A stretch of DNA of 64,000 nucleotides from Marinobacter segnicrescens (GTDB lineage Bacteria; Pseudomonadota; Gammaproteobacteria; Pseudomonadales; Oleiphilaceae). Each line of letters starts with the position of its first letter. Position 1 is the first letter of the stretch. Below the pieces are notes generated by a model. It had not been told where the DNA came from. It did no database searches and saw only the letters and a list, made by a program, of their open reading frames with translations. The position numbers and the translations under genes are program-made. Where the stretch lies: the NCBI RefSeq assembly GCF_900111555.1, contig NZ_FOHZ01000013.1:34822-98821 (forward strand). The letters run 5' to 3'. Below, in pieces: positions 19,874-29,343 of the stretch.

Positions 19874-20914
19874 ATGGTAATGCTGCGTTGGTGTTTGTTG
19901 GGAATGGCGGTGCTGGCGGTGCCTGTCCTTGCGGAAGTGCGGGTCAGCACGGTAGAGCGGGGTACCTTCGAAGAAGTGGTCCAGCTGGATGGGCTGATCG
20001 AGGCGGTCCAGCAAAGCACCGTCTCTGCACAGGCCAGCGGCAAGGTCATGGAATTGCCCTTTGATGTGGATGATTCGGTGCCGGCCGGAGCGTTGATTGC
20101 GCGGCTGGAGGACAGCGAGCAGCAGTCCCGCCTGGCCCAGGCGGCAGCCGGCCTGGAGGAGGCTCGCTCCGGCCTGTCCGATGCCCGTCAGCGCTTTCGG
20201 CGCATTGATGAACTCTACGACCGGGGGCTGGTATCACGGCAGGAATACGACCAGGCCAATAATAACCTCGCATCCGCCAATGCCCGGGTAGAGCGGGCCC
20301 GTAGTGTGGTTGAGGAAGCCGAAAAACAGTTGTCCTACACCCGGGTCGAGGCGCCCTATGGTGGTATCGTGACCGAGCGCCATGTGGAGATCGGGGAAGC
20401 CGTCAGCCCCGGCCAGCCCCTGATCAGCGGCCTTTCCCTGGAGCAGTTGCGGGTGGTAGTGGACCTGCCCCAGAAATACGCCGGCGTGGCCAGGGACCAG
20501 CGCCGGGCCCGGGTCACCCTGGATGACGGCCGCGCCATTGCCACCGGCGAGATGACTTTCTATCCCTACGCCAACCCCGGCACCCATACCTTCCGTGTCC
20601 GTATGAGCCTGACCGAGCCCAACGGTACCCTGTTTCCGGGCATGCTGGTGAAAGTGTCCGTGCCGGTCAGTGAGCGCCAGGTGATCCTGGTACCGGAAAG
20701 CAGTGTGATTCACCGCAGTGAACTGCGAGCCGTCTTTGTGATGGAAGGCGAGGGTGAAGGCCGCCCACGGTTGCGCCAGGTGCGCACCGGGGGGCGCCAG
20801 GGTGGCCAGGTGGAGATCCTTGCCGGCCTCTCTGAGGGTGAACGCCTGGTGGTAAACCCGCAATCGTTGGTGGGTACGGAGCAACTGGCACCCCGGGCAG
20901 GAGGTGAGGAGTGA
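19874..20914 (+). CDS. RND efflux periplasmic adaptor (membrane fusion protein)
   Basis: About 346 residues. An N-terminal signal peptide ends near PVLAEV, then comes a lipoyl half (VSAQASGKVMELPFDVDD), a coiled-coil hairpin (about residues 85-150, rich in E/A/R/Q), the second lipoyl half (TRVEAPYGGIVTERHV) and beta-barrel/proximal domains. It would join the inner-membrane pump to an outer-membrane TolC channel, which is not in the window. ATG 19874 is used; GTG 19871 and ATG 19880 are also possible and no clear ribosome site decides. Its stop overlaps the pump's GTG start. Confidence 0.9.
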   Translation: MVMLRWCLLGMAVLAVPVLAEVRVSTVERGTFEEVVQLDGLIEAVQQSTVSAQASGKVMELPFDVDDSVPAGALIARLEDSEQQSRLAQAAAGLEEARSGLSDARQRFRRIDELYDRGLVSRQEYDQANNNLASANARVERARSVVEEAEKQLSYTRVEAPYGGIVTERHVEIGEAVSPGQPLISGLSLEQLRVVVDLPQKYAGVARDQRRARVTLDDGRAIATGEMTFYPYANPGTHTFRVRMSLTEPNGTLFPGMLVKVSVPVSERQVILVPESSVIHRSELRAVFVMEGEGEGRPRLRQVRTGGRQGGQVEILAGLSEGERLVVNPQSLVGTEQLAPRAGGEE

Positions 20915-23900
20915 GTCGCGAGCTGCCGCCGACAGGCCCCTCCGGAGCGATTGCCCGGGTCTTCCAGGATTCCCGACTGACCCCTTTGCTCACCGTACTG
21001 GCTATCCTCCTCGGTGTTATGGCGGTGGTGGTCACGCCCAAGGAGGAAGAGCCGCAGATTGACGTCACCATGGCGGATATCATGGTGGCGCTACCCGGTG
21101 CCAGCACCCGGGAAGTGGAAAACGTTATCGCCACGCCGGCCGAGCAGGTCATGAGCGAAATCGCTGGTGTAGAGCACGTTTACTCCGTGTCCCGCCAGGG
21201 GCAGGCGGTGATCACGGTGGAGTTCGCGGTGGGCATTACCCGCCAGGATGCGCTGGTCCGTCTCTACAACCAGGTGTATTCCAACCAGGACTGGCTGCCG
21301 CCGGACCTGGGTGCCAGTCAGCCAGTGATCAAGCCCCGCTCCATCGATGATGTGCCCATCATGACGCTCACCCTGTATGACCCGACCAATCGTCATACCG
21401 GCGAGGAGCTCACCCGCCTGGCCCATACCCTGGAAGTAGCCCTGAAGCGGGTACCCGGCACCCGGGATATCTATACCGTTGGCGGCATACCGGACCGGGT
21501 GGACGTGCGCTTTGACCCGGCCCTGCTCAAGGGCTTCAACCTCACCGTGGATGACCTTCAGCAGGCTCTGGTGGCCGCCAACACCAGTAGCCAGGAAGCC
21601 CGGGTAACCCGTGATAACCTGTCGATCCCGGTACAGTCCGGCACCCTGCTGGAAACGGTGGACAGCGTAAGGCGCCTGGTGGTCGGCATGCAGGATGGTG
21701 CACCGATTTTCCTGGCGGACGTGGCCGAGGTCTCCCGCGGCGGCACCGTGCCTGACCAGAGCGTCACCATGGGCCTGGGGCCGGCAAGTGACGACGGTCG
21801 CAGGGGCGACATCGGAACACTGTACCCGGCGGTGACCCTGGCCATTGCCAAGAAGCCCGGTGAGAACGCCATCGATATCACCCGGGCCATCGAACACCGG
21901 CTGGAGTTGCTCCGCAACCGGGCCCTGCCGGAGGATATCGAAGTGGTCGTCACCCGGGATTACGGCGTGACCGCCTCCGACAAGGCCCGCAAGCTGATTA
22001 CCGACCTGGTATCTGCCACGCTGTGTGTCGTGCTGCTGGTACTGGCAGCCATGGGCTGGCGCCAGGCCACCATCGTCGGGATTGCCGTGCTGGTGACGCT
22101 GCTGCTGACCCTGGTGTTTTCCTGGGCCTGGGGCTTCACCCTCAACCGGGTCTCGCTGTTCGCCCTGATCTTCTCCATCGGCATCCTGGTGGATGACGGC
22201 ATTGTCATCACCGAGAATATCAACCGACGCATCCGCAACTCCCACTGGCCGCTGAAAGACATTATCCCGGTTGCGGTGGACGAGGTGGGTACGCCGACCA
22301 TCATGGCGAGCCTGACCATTATGGCCGCGCTGATTCCCATGGCCTTTGTCACCGGCCTGATGGGCCCCTATATGAGCCCGATTCCCATTAACGCCTCCGC
22401 CGGTATGGTGCTGTCCCAGATCGTTGCCTTTGTCGTCGCGCCCTGGCTGGCCATGCGGTTGCTCAAGCGCAAGCATGGTGAGGACCTGTCAGACGGCGAC
22501 CAGGAGAACAACGAGGAGCAGGGCAGCTCCGCCGATGGCGTCAGCCCAGTGTCGATGAAGGTCTTTCGTACGATTCTGGGCCCGTTTCTTGGAGAACACT
22601 CCTGGCGCCGGCGGTTCCTTGGGCTGGGCGTAGTGGGGCTGACTGTCGCGGCGGCCTCATTGCCGGTGTTCATGCTGGTGATCCTCAAAATGCTGCCCTT
22701 CGACAACAAGTCGGAGCTGCAGGTTGTGGTGGACATGCCAGAGCGTACACCCATGGAGCAGACACGTCGGGTCCTGACGGAAATGGGCCAGTACCTGGAA
22801 ACCGTGGACGAGGTGGCGAACTGGCAGGCCTATGCGGGCACCGCTTCCCCGATCAACTTCAACGGACTGGTGCGTCAGTACTACCTGCGCAGCGAACCCT
22901 GGCAGGGCGACCTGCAGGTCAATCTGGCGGATGAGGAGCAGCGCAGTCGCCAGTCCCACGATATTGCCCTGTCCCTGAGGGAGCCCCTTCGGGCTATCGG
23001 CGAGCGCCACGGCGCCAGTGTCAAAATCGTTGAAGTGCCCCCCGGTCCTCCGGTGCTCTCACCGGTGGTGGCGGAAGTCTATGCCGCGGATGAGTGGCGC
23101 CGGCGGGAGCTCGCTGAACGGCTGGTGGCCGGTATGAAGGAGATCGACGGACTGGTGGATATCGACACCACCATTGAGGCGCCGACCCGCCAGTGGGAAG
23201 TGGTGGTGGACCGGGACCGTGCCGCCCGGCTCGGGGTTTCCCAGGCACAGGTGGTGTCCACGCTGCAGACTGCCCTGGGCGGTGCCGGGGTCAGTTACCT
23301 GCATGACGACAACGCCAAGTACCCTGTGCCCATCCGGGTGATCCTGGATGAAGGCGACAAATCCCAGCAGGCCACCCTGCTGTCGTTGGCCGTGCGCAGC
23401 CGTGACGGTCACCTGGTGCCGCTGGCCAGCATTGCCGAAATCCATGAGGCCGACTGGGCCGGGGCACGTTATCACAAGGACCTGCTGCCGGTGACCTATG
23501 TGACGGCGGATATGGCCGGCGATACCGACTCGCCGCTGTATGGCATGTTCCGCATGGTCAGTTGGCTGGAGGACCAGGACGATGCGCCGGAGCAGTATTA
23601 CATCCGCCAGCCGGACCTGCCCGAGCGAGGTACCCTGAAATGGGATGGGGAGTGGCAGATTACCTATGAAACCTTCCGGGACATGGGGGCGGCCTACAGC
23701 GTGGGCGTGTTTGCCATTTTCGTGCTGCTGGTGGCCCAGTTCCGGTCCTACCTGCTGCCGCTGGTGGTGATGGCCCCGATTCCCCTGACGTTGATTGGTA
23801 TCATGCCGGGCCACGCGCTGCTGGGGCGGGAGTTTACCGCCACCAGCATGATCGGGATGATCGCCCTGGCGGGCATCATCGTGCGCAACTCCATCCTTTT

Positions 23901-24183
23901 GGTGGTGTTTATCCGTCAGTTGCTGGATGAGGGCATGGCACTTGAAGAGGCAGTGGTATCTGCCGGTGCCGTGCGTATCAAGCCCATTGCATTGACCGCC
24001 ATTTCGGCCATGGTGGGCGCCTGGTTCATTCTCAGTGACCCGATCTTCAACGGCCTGGCCATCTCGCTGGTGTTTGGGCTGGCGCTTTCAACCCTGCTCA
24101 CGGTGGTGGTTGTACCCCTGCTGTATTACACCTTTGCCCGCTGCGGCTGGCTGGGGCCGGTGAGTGAAGGGAACAACGCCTGA
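20911..24183 (+). CDS. RND-family efflux pump, inner-membrane permease
   Basis: 1090 residues, about 12 helices with two large periplasmic loops (about residues 45-350 and 590-880). It is a proton-driven exporter of the HAE1-like group. The N-terminal wording EEEPQIDVTMADIMVALPGA is typical of RND pumps of unassigned substrate. Proton-relay acidic residues sit in ILVDDGIVITENI near residue 425. A hydrophilic patch (GEDLSDGDQENNEEQGSS, about 520-545) breaks the central cytoplasmic loop. The GTG 20911 start overlaps the adaptor stop as GTGA, so the pair is coupled. The divergent RegB/RegA genes next door are possible regulators, though nothing in the sequence proves it. Confidence 0.92.
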   Translation: MSRELPPTGPSGAIARVFQDSRLTPLLTVLAILLGVMAVVVTPKEEEPQIDVTMADIMVALPGASTREVENVIATPAEQVMSEIAGVEHVYSVSRQGQAVITVEFAVGITRQDALVRLYNQVYSNQDWLPPDLGASQPVIKPRSIDDVPIMTLTLYDPTNRHTGEELTRLAHTLEVALKRVPGTRDIYTVGGIPDRVDVRFDPALLKGFNLTVDDLQQALVAANTSSQEARVTRDNLSIPVQSGTLLETVDSVRRLVVGMQDGAPIFLADVAEVSRGGTVPDQSVTMGLGPASDDGRRGDIGTLYPAVTLAIAKKPGENAIDITRAIEHRLELLRNRALPEDIEVVVTRDYGVTASDKARKLITDLVSATLCVVLLVLAAMGWRQATIVGIAVLVTLLLTLVFSWAWGFTLNRVSLFALIFSIGILVDDGIVITENINRRIRNSHWPLKDIIPVAVDEVGTPTIMASLTIMAALIPMAFVTGLMGPYMSPIPINASAGMVLSQIVAFVVAPWLAMRLLKRKHGEDLSDGDQENNEEQGSSADGVSPVSMKVFRTILGPFLGEHSWRRRFLGLGVVGLTVAAASLPVFMLVILKMLPFDNKSELQVVVDMPERTPMEQTRRVLTEMGQYLETVDEVANWQAYAGTASPINFNGLVRQYYLRSEPWQGDLQVNLADEEQRSRQSHDIALSLREPLRAIGERHGASVKIVEVPPGPPVLSPVVAEVYAADEWRRRELAERLVAGMKEIDGLVDIDTTIEAPTRQWEVVVDRDRAARLGVSQAQVVSTLQTALGGAGVSYLHDDNAKYPVPIRVILDEGDKSQQATLLSLAVRSRDGHLVPLASIAEIHEADWAGARYHKDLLPVTYVTADMAGDTDSPLYGMFRMVSWLEDQDDAPEQYYIRQPDLPERGTLKWDGEWQITYETFRDMGAAYSVGVFAIFVLLVAQFRSYLLPLVVMAPIPLTLIGIMPGHALLGREFTATSMIGMIALAGIIVRNSILLVVFIRQLLDEGMALEEAVVSAGAVRIKPIALTAISAMVGAWFILSDPIFNGLAISLVFGLALSTLLTVVVVPLLYYTFARCGWLGPVSEGNNA

Positions 24184-24206
24184 ACAGAGGCTGAGGAGCG
24201 GCTTTC

Positions 24207-25088
24207 ATGCAATACCAGTGGCGAACGGCAGGGCACCTCGACTGGCTGTGCCGTGCACCGCAGCTACTTCACTGTGAGCAGTCCCTTGTCCTGCAGGATC
24301 AACTGCCGTCTGACCTGGATGCCCGCCTGGCCCGGTGGGCTGCGGATCCGGGCAGTCGCCCGGCTGTCCTGAATGAGCCTGCGAACCCTCGCCTCGGCTA
24401 CTACTTTGAACGTCTCTATGAGTGCGTTATGACCCATCTGCTGGGTTGGCAGTTGCTGGCGAAAAATCTGCAGGTCAGGGACGGATCAGGACGCACCCTG
24501 GGCGAACTGGATTTCCTGTTGCGGAACCCGGTGACCAATGAGGTCGAGCACCATGAGATCGCGGTAAAGTTCTATCTGGGCTATCAACAGGATGGGAACG
24601 ATACTCTGTGGTACGGCCCCAACAGCCGGGATCGGCTGGACCGGAAAGTGCGACGGTTGCTGGAGCACCAGAGTCGCCTGACCGAGCGGCCAGAGGCCCG
24701 GAAGGCCATGACAGACCTGGGTATTCCCGGGCCCGTGACCTCCAGGATCTTCATGCCTGGCTACCTTTTTTATCCGCCGGATACCCCGTTGACCGTGCCG
24801 GATTTCGTACCGGCGGATCACCTCAGGGGAACGTGGCTGTACCGTCATGATCTTGCCGACCAGGATATGGCTGCCTGGGTACCCCTGCACAAGCCCCACT
24901 GGCTGGGCCCATGGTCCCAGCCAGACAGACCGGATCCCGAGCTGGCTGCGCGGGTAATGGATACCGTAGCTGAGCATGCCCGCCCCCGACTGTTCGCTGT
25001 CCTCAGCGAGGACGCGGCCTCCGGCCAGTGGATCGAGGTGGAACGGGTCTTCGTCGTCCCTGAGAACTGGCCCCGGCAGGGATGTTGA
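24207..25088 (+). CDS. DUF1853 family protein
   Basis: 293 residues, no signal or membrane segment. The middle region has conserved-looking acidic and lysine positions: FERLYE near residue 70, ELDFLL (D102) and HEIAVKF (E117, K121), each in a predicted beta-strand. This layout recalls PD-(D/E)XK nuclease folds, but E lies four rather than two residues before K, so the active-site reading is tentative. The rest is rich in W, P and aromatic residues. GAGGAG precedes ATG 24207, only 23 nt after the RND pump, so it may be read from the same transcript. Function unknown. Confidence 0.8.
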   Translation: MQYQWRTAGHLDWLCRAPQLLHCEQSLVLQDQLPSDLDARLARWAADPGSRPAVLNEPANPRLGYYFERLYECVMTHLLGWQLLAKNLQVRDGSGRTLGELDFLLRNPVTNEVEHHEIAVKFYLGYQQDGNDTLWYGPNSRDRLDRKVRRLLEHQSRLTERPEARKAMTDLGIPGPVTSRIFMPGYLFYPPDTPLTVPDFVPADHLRGTWLYRHDLADQDMAAWVPLHKPHWLGPWSQPDRPDPELAARVMDTVAEHARPRLFAVLSEDAASGQWIEVERVFVVPENWPRQGC

Positions 25089-25256
25089 TGCACCGTGATG
25101 GTGCAAAATAACGTTTGCCTCGCTGAAACGTCTCTCCGGAACTGGGGTAATAAACCCGAGCCCCCTGATTTCCGGTCAGAAAAACACCCGCCGGCACAGA
25201 ACCTGCACCGACCTCTGCAAGCAACATGCACCTGAGGCCCCGGGCCAGGAGTGACC

Positions 25257-27539
25257 GTGATACTTGCCACAGACCTTGATGGAACCTTCCTCGCCGGCGA
25301 TCCGGAGAATCGCCTGAAACTCTACCAGTTGATCTCCACCCACCCCGACATGACCCTGGTCTTCGTCACCGGCCGCGGGCTGGAGTCGGTACTGCCCCTG
25401 CTGTCTGATCCCACCCTGCCGCAGCCGGATTATATTATCTGTGATGTGGGCTGCACGGTGGTCGATGGCGGCAGCCAGCAGCCAGTGGGTGGGATCCAGG
25501 CGGAGATCGAGCAGTACTGGCCCGGCGAACACGCAGTGGAAGATGCATTGGCGGGTTTTGCCGGACTGCGCCGCCAGGAAGTACCCCAGGAAAGGCGTTG
25601 CTCCTTTTTGTGCGAACCCGAAGCGGTGACCGATCACGTGGTTGCGGCAGTGGATGCGCTGGCCTGTGACCTGCTGTATTCCGCTGGCCAGTACCTGGAT
25701 GTGTTGCCGCCGGGGGTGAACAAGGGCCGTACCTTGCGGCGCCTGGTGGAGCACCTGGACGCTGATCCGGAAAACGTGCTGGTGGCGGGTGACACCCTCA
25801 ACGACCTGTCGATGTTCGAGCAGGGTTTTATCGGGGTCTGCGTGGGGGAGTCCGAGCCCGGTCTGCTGGACGCCACTGAAAGCCGTGCCCGGGTCTACCA
25901 TGCCACCCTTTCCGGCTGTGGCGGGATTCTGGAGGCCATCGGCCATTTCGGGTTTCTCGGCCCCAATGGGATGGACGCGGAGGCCCGGGACATCCTCAAG
26001 CCCGGCAAGTCCGACCTGGTCATCGTGTACCACCGGCTGCCCTACGAGGAAGTGGTGGAAAATGGCACCCAGGTGCGCCGCCGCCCCACCTCACCCAATG
26101 GCATCATTCCCACGCTGCTGAGCTTCTTTGCCGACGGCAAGGCCGGCTCCTGGGTGGCCTGGTCGGTGCACGACCCCGCCCTGGGTGCCTTCGAGACCCA
26201 TACCGAGGTGGATACCAGCCGCTATGCAAGGCTGCGGGCGGCGAGGGTCCAGCTAACGAAGCACGATGTGGATATCTTCTACAAGCGGTTTTCCAAGGAG
26301 GCCTTCTGGCCCACCCTGCATACCTTCTGGGAGCGGGCCTCGTTCCGGGAAGATCACTGGCAGGTGTTCCTGAAGGTAAACCGACTGTTCGCTGAGCGCA
26401 CGGCGGCGGAGGCGGCTGAGAATGCGGTGGTATGGATCCACGACTACAACCTTTGGATGGTGCCTGCCTTCCTGCGGGAGCTACGCCCGGACCTGACCAT
26501 CGCCTTCTTCCACCATACCTATTTTCCCTCGGCGGACGTGTTCAACGTGCTGCCCTGGCGGCGGGAGATTGTGGGTAGCCTGCTGCAGTGCGACTACATC
26601 GGCTTCCACATCCCTCGCCAGGCGGAGAACTTCGTGGACGTGGCCCGGGGCGTCACCCCGCTGGACGTGGTGGACCGCACCGGCTGTGCGCCCCGATTCC
26701 TCACCTATGGCTGCGCGGTGGGGCTCGATGAGATGACCACCACCATTTCCGTCAATGACCGGGAGATTGGTCTGGGCGCCCACCCGGTGGGGCTGGATCT
26801 CAACCGGGTGGCCGCCGCGCTGGAGCAGCAGGATGTCCGGCAGCGGATGGAGGAGCTGCGTAGCGAGCTGGGTACTACGCGCCTGGTGCTGTCTGTGGAG
26901 CGACTCGACTACACCAAGGGTATCCTGCAAAAACTGGAGGCGTTCGAGCAGTTGCTGGCGGAGCACCCGGAGCTGGTGGGCAAGGTCACCCTGATGGTGG
27001 TTTGCGTACCGGCCGCCCGGGAAATGACCGTCTACCAGCAGCTGCAGCAGGATATCGAGCAGGCGGTGGGCCGGATCAACGGCCAGTATGCGACGGTTGG
27101 CTGGGCGCCGATCCAGTTTTTCTTCCGGGGGTTCCCGTTCGAGGAGCTGGTGGCCTGGTATGCCATGGCGGATGTCATGTGGATCACCCCGCTGCGGGAT
27201 GGTCTCAACCTGGTAGCCAAGGAGTATGTGGCCACCCAGGGCATGACCGACGGGCGCGGCGTACTGGTGCTGTCAGAGTTTGCCGGCGCGGCAGCGGAGT
27301 TACGGGGCGCACTGCTCACCAACCCCCACGACCCTGGGGAAATGGCGCGTACCTGTTACCTGGCCCTTGCCATGGGGAAGGAAGAGGCCAAAGACCGGCT
27401 GCAGAAAGGATACGAAGTGGTCAGCTACCATGACATTGAATCCTGGGGCCGGGAGTTCCTGGAGGCAGTAGGCCGTCGTCGAAAGCAGCGGCTGGCCAGG
27501 GCGGGAAAACGGTTGAAGCCACTGACCTCGGTAGCCTGA
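25257..27539 (+). CDS. Fused glucosylglycerol-phosphate phosphatase/synthase (GgpPS)
   Basis: About 760 residues with two enzymes in one chain. Residues 1-240 form a HAD phosphatase: DLDGT (D6, D8), VFVTGRG, and GDTLNDLSMF near 176. Residues about 255-750 form a GT20 glycosyltransferase: HDYNLWMVP near 394, FHHTYFPSADVF, SVERLDYTKG near 547 and PLRDGLNLVAKEYV near 645. GT20 enzymes include trehalose-6-P synthase, but fusion to this HAD domain next to a GH13_18 phosphorylase marks the glucosylglycerol type, using ADP-glucose and glycerol-3-phosphate to make the osmolyte glucosylglycerol. AGGAG lies five bases before GTG 25257; GTG 25251 is too close to it. Confidence 0.87.
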   Translation: MILATDLDGTFLAGDPENRLKLYQLISTHPDMTLVFVTGRGLESVLPLLSDPTLPQPDYIICDVGCTVVDGGSQQPVGGIQAEIEQYWPGEHAVEDALAGFAGLRRQEVPQERRCSFLCEPEAVTDHVVAAVDALACDLLYSAGQYLDVLPPGVNKGRTLRRLVEHLDADPENVLVAGDTLNDLSMFEQGFIGVCVGESEPGLLDATESRARVYHATLSGCGGILEAIGHFGFLGPNGMDAEARDILKPGKSDLVIVYHRLPYEEVVENGTQVRRRPTSPNGIIPTLLSFFADGKAGSWVAWSVHDPALGAFETHTEVDTSRYARLRAARVQLTKHDVDIFYKRFSKEAFWPTLHTFWERASFREDHWQVFLKVNRLFAERTAAEAAENAVVWIHDYNLWMVPAFLRELRPDLTIAFFHHTYFPSADVFNVLPWRREIVGSLLQCDYIGFHIPRQAENFVDVARGVTPLDVVDRTGCAPRFLTYGCAVGLDEMTTTISVNDREIGLGAHPVGLDLNRVAAALEQQDVRQRMEELRSELGTTRLVLSVERLDYTKGILQKLEAFEQLLAEHPELVGKVTLMVVCVPAAREMTVYQQLQQDIEQAVGRINGQYATVGWAPIQFFFRGFPFEELVAWYAMADVMWITPLRDGLNLVAKEYVATQGMTDGRGVLVLSEFAGAAAELRGALLTNPHDPGEMARTCYLALAMGKEEAKDRLQKGYEVVSYHDIESWGREFLEAVGRRRKQRLARAGKRLKPLTSVA

Positions 27540-27573
27540 CACTCAAGGAGCCCACGTTCATCCGGGAGTAACC

Positions 27574-29019
27574 ATGAGCCTTCGCAATGCTGTCCAGCTG
27601 ATGTGCTATCCCAATCGCATCGGCCGCAACCTGGCGGATCTGGGGACGTTTATCGACCGGCACCTTGCGGATGCCATTGGTGGCGCCCATATCCTGCCAT
27701 TCTACCCATCCAATGCGGACGGTGGCTTCTCGCCCCTGACCCATACCGAGGTGGATCCGGCCGTGGGCACCTGGGCGGATATTGAACGGCTGGCGAGTCG
27801 CTACGATATCTGCGCTGATCTCACGGTGAACCATATTTCCGACGAGTCGCCGGAGTTCCGGGATTTCGTTCGCCACGGCTATCAGTCCGAGTACGCCGAC
27901 CTGTTTGTGCATGTGCATCGTTTTGGCAATATCAGCCCGGATGACCTGGCAAAGATCCATATCCGCAAGGAAAAAGAGCCTTTCCGGGAGGTGACCTTTG
28001 CCGACGGCAGCAAAGGCCAGGTCTGGTGCACGTTCACCGAACGGCAGATCGATCTGAACTACGAGTCGGACAAAACCTATGCGCTGATGGAGCACTACAT
28101 CCGCTTCCTGACCGGCAAGGGTATCAAGCTGCTGCGGCTGGATGCCTTCGGTTACACCACCAAGCGCATCGGCACCAGTTGTTTCCTGGTGGAGCCGGAG
28201 GTCTACCGTATCCTCGAGTGGGTCAACGAAGTGGCCCATCGTTACGGGGCCGAATGCCTGCCGGAGGTGCATGACCACACCAGTTACCAGTACGCCATCG
28301 CGCGGCGGAATATGCACCCCTACGGCTTTGCGCTGCCGCCATTGGTGCTCTATTCGCTGCTGGCGGCAAACAGCGTTCACCTCAAGCACTGGTTGCGCAT
28401 GTGCCCCCGCAACCAGGTCACGGTACTGGACACCCATGATGGCATCTGCATTCCGGATGTGGAGGGGGTGCTGCCGGACCAGGCCATCCAGGACCTGATC
28501 GACAATATCGAGGCCCGCAGTGCCGATCCCATCCTGCGTCGTTCTGCGGCGAATGTGCACAGTGTCGGCTCAATCTATCAGCTCACCTGTACCTTCTATG
28601 ACGCGCTGATGCAGAATGACGATGCCTACATTGCCGCCCGGGCTATCCAGTTCTTCACGCCGGGTATTCCCCAGGTCTATTACGTGGGATTGATGGCCGG
28701 GTGTAATGACCAGCAATTGATGGAGCAGACCGGGGAGCTGCGGGACATCAACCGCCACTTCTACTCTCTGGAAGAAGCCGACGAGGCCATGGCGCAACCG
28801 GTTATACGGCGGCTGCTCACCCTGATGCAGTTCCGAAGCCAGTATCCCGCGTTCGATGGCCGGTTCGAGCTGAACTATTCCAACAACTCCAGTGTGGCCA
28901 TGGCCTGGCGCCACGGGGATTATTACTGCCACCTGTTCGTTGATCTCAACTTCAACACCGCCCGGGTGCGTTTCCTGGACCCGGATGACGGCTTCCGGGA
29001 GCGCACCCTGGAGTGCTAG
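27574..29019 (+). CDS. GH13_18 phosphorylase, probably glucosylglycerol phosphorylase
   Basis: 481 residues of the sucrose-phosphorylase subfamily. The retaining catalytic triad can be placed: nucleophile D190 (LLRLDAFGY), acid/base E231 (CLPEVHD) and transition-state D289 (LDTHDGI), almost the numbering of Bifidobacterium sucrose phosphorylase (192/232/290). GH13_18 also includes glucosylglycerate and glucosylglycerol phosphorylases; a glucosylglycerol phosphorylase has been characterised from Marinobacter adhaerens. Position 34 nt after the GgpPS gene supports glucosylglycerol as substrate, releasing glucose-1-phosphate and glycerol when salt falls. GGGAG precedes ATG 27574. Confidence 0.88.
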   Translation: MSLRNAVQLMCYPNRIGRNLADLGTFIDRHLADAIGGAHILPFYPSNADGGFSPLTHTEVDPAVGTWADIERLASRYDICADLTVNHISDESPEFRDFVRHGYQSEYADLFVHVHRFGNISPDDLAKIHIRKEKEPFREVTFADGSKGQVWCTFTERQIDLNYESDKTYALMEHYIRFLTGKGIKLLRLDAFGYTTKRIGTSCFLVEPEVYRILEWVNEVAHRYGAECLPEVHDHTSYQYAIARRNMHPYGFALPPLVLYSLLAANSVHLKHWLRMCPRNQVTVLDTHDGICIPDVEGVLPDQAIQDLIDNIEARSADPILRRSAANVHSVGSIYQLTCTFYDALMQNDDAYIAARAIQFFTPGIPQVYYVGLMAGCNDQQLMEQTGELRDINRHFYSLEEADEAMAQPVIRRLLTLMQFRSQYPAFDGRFELNYSNNSSVAMAWRHGDYYCHLFVDLNFNTARVRFLDPDDGFRERTLEC

Positions 29020-29061
29020 TCTCAATGGAGGAGCACAAGCCCCTTACAGGAGGAGACTGCC

Positions 29062-29313
29062 ATGGAACTGTCCGTGCAACTTAGCTTCTATCCCTTCACT
29101 GACAACCACAAACCGCCCATCAAGGATGTGATCGATCGCCTGCAGCGCAGTGGCCTTGATGTCTACGCCAACCGCATGAGCACCCAGGTGTTCGGCGAGT
29201 ACGACCAGGTCATGCGGGTGCTGTCCGACACCATGAAGTGGGCGTTCGAGCAGTACGGCCAGGCCGTGTTCGTGGCGAACTTTGTCAACGGTGATCGCCG
29301 CCCCGAAGGCTGA
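29062..29313 (+). CDS. Small thiamine-binding-fold protein (PF01910/MTH1187-YkoF type)
   Basis: 83 residues with the start VQLSFYPF, then an alpha/beta ferredoxin-like pattern and NRMSTQVFGEYDQVMRVL, matching the single-domain thiamine_BP/YkoF family. Known members bind thiamine or its hydroxymethylpyrimidine part, but many are uncharacterised. A strong CAGGAGGAG precedes ATG 29062, 42 nt after the phosphorylase gene, so it is likely third in the glucosylglycerol operon. Why a thiamine-type binder should be there is unclear. Confidence 0.75.
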   Translation: MELSVQLSFYPFTDNHKPPIKDVIDRLQRSGLDVYANRMSTQVFGEYDQVMRVLSDTMKWAFEQYGQAVFVANFVNGDRRPEG

Positions 29314-29319
29314 TTGTCG

Positions 29320-29343
29320 GGCCGGGGCGTTACGGTCCCGGCC
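29320..29343. terminator. GC hairpin between convergent transcripts
   Basis: GGCCGGG (29320-29326) and CCCGGCC (29337-29343) can pair around a 10-nt loop, just after the thiamine-binding-fold gene and over the last codons of mliC. No U-run on either side, so termination would be weak. Confidence 0.4.

Noticed and set aside
25087..25106. TGCACC/GGTGCA hairpin after the DUF1853 gene
   Set aside because: Six-base stem without a T-run; possible but not supported as a terminator or operator.
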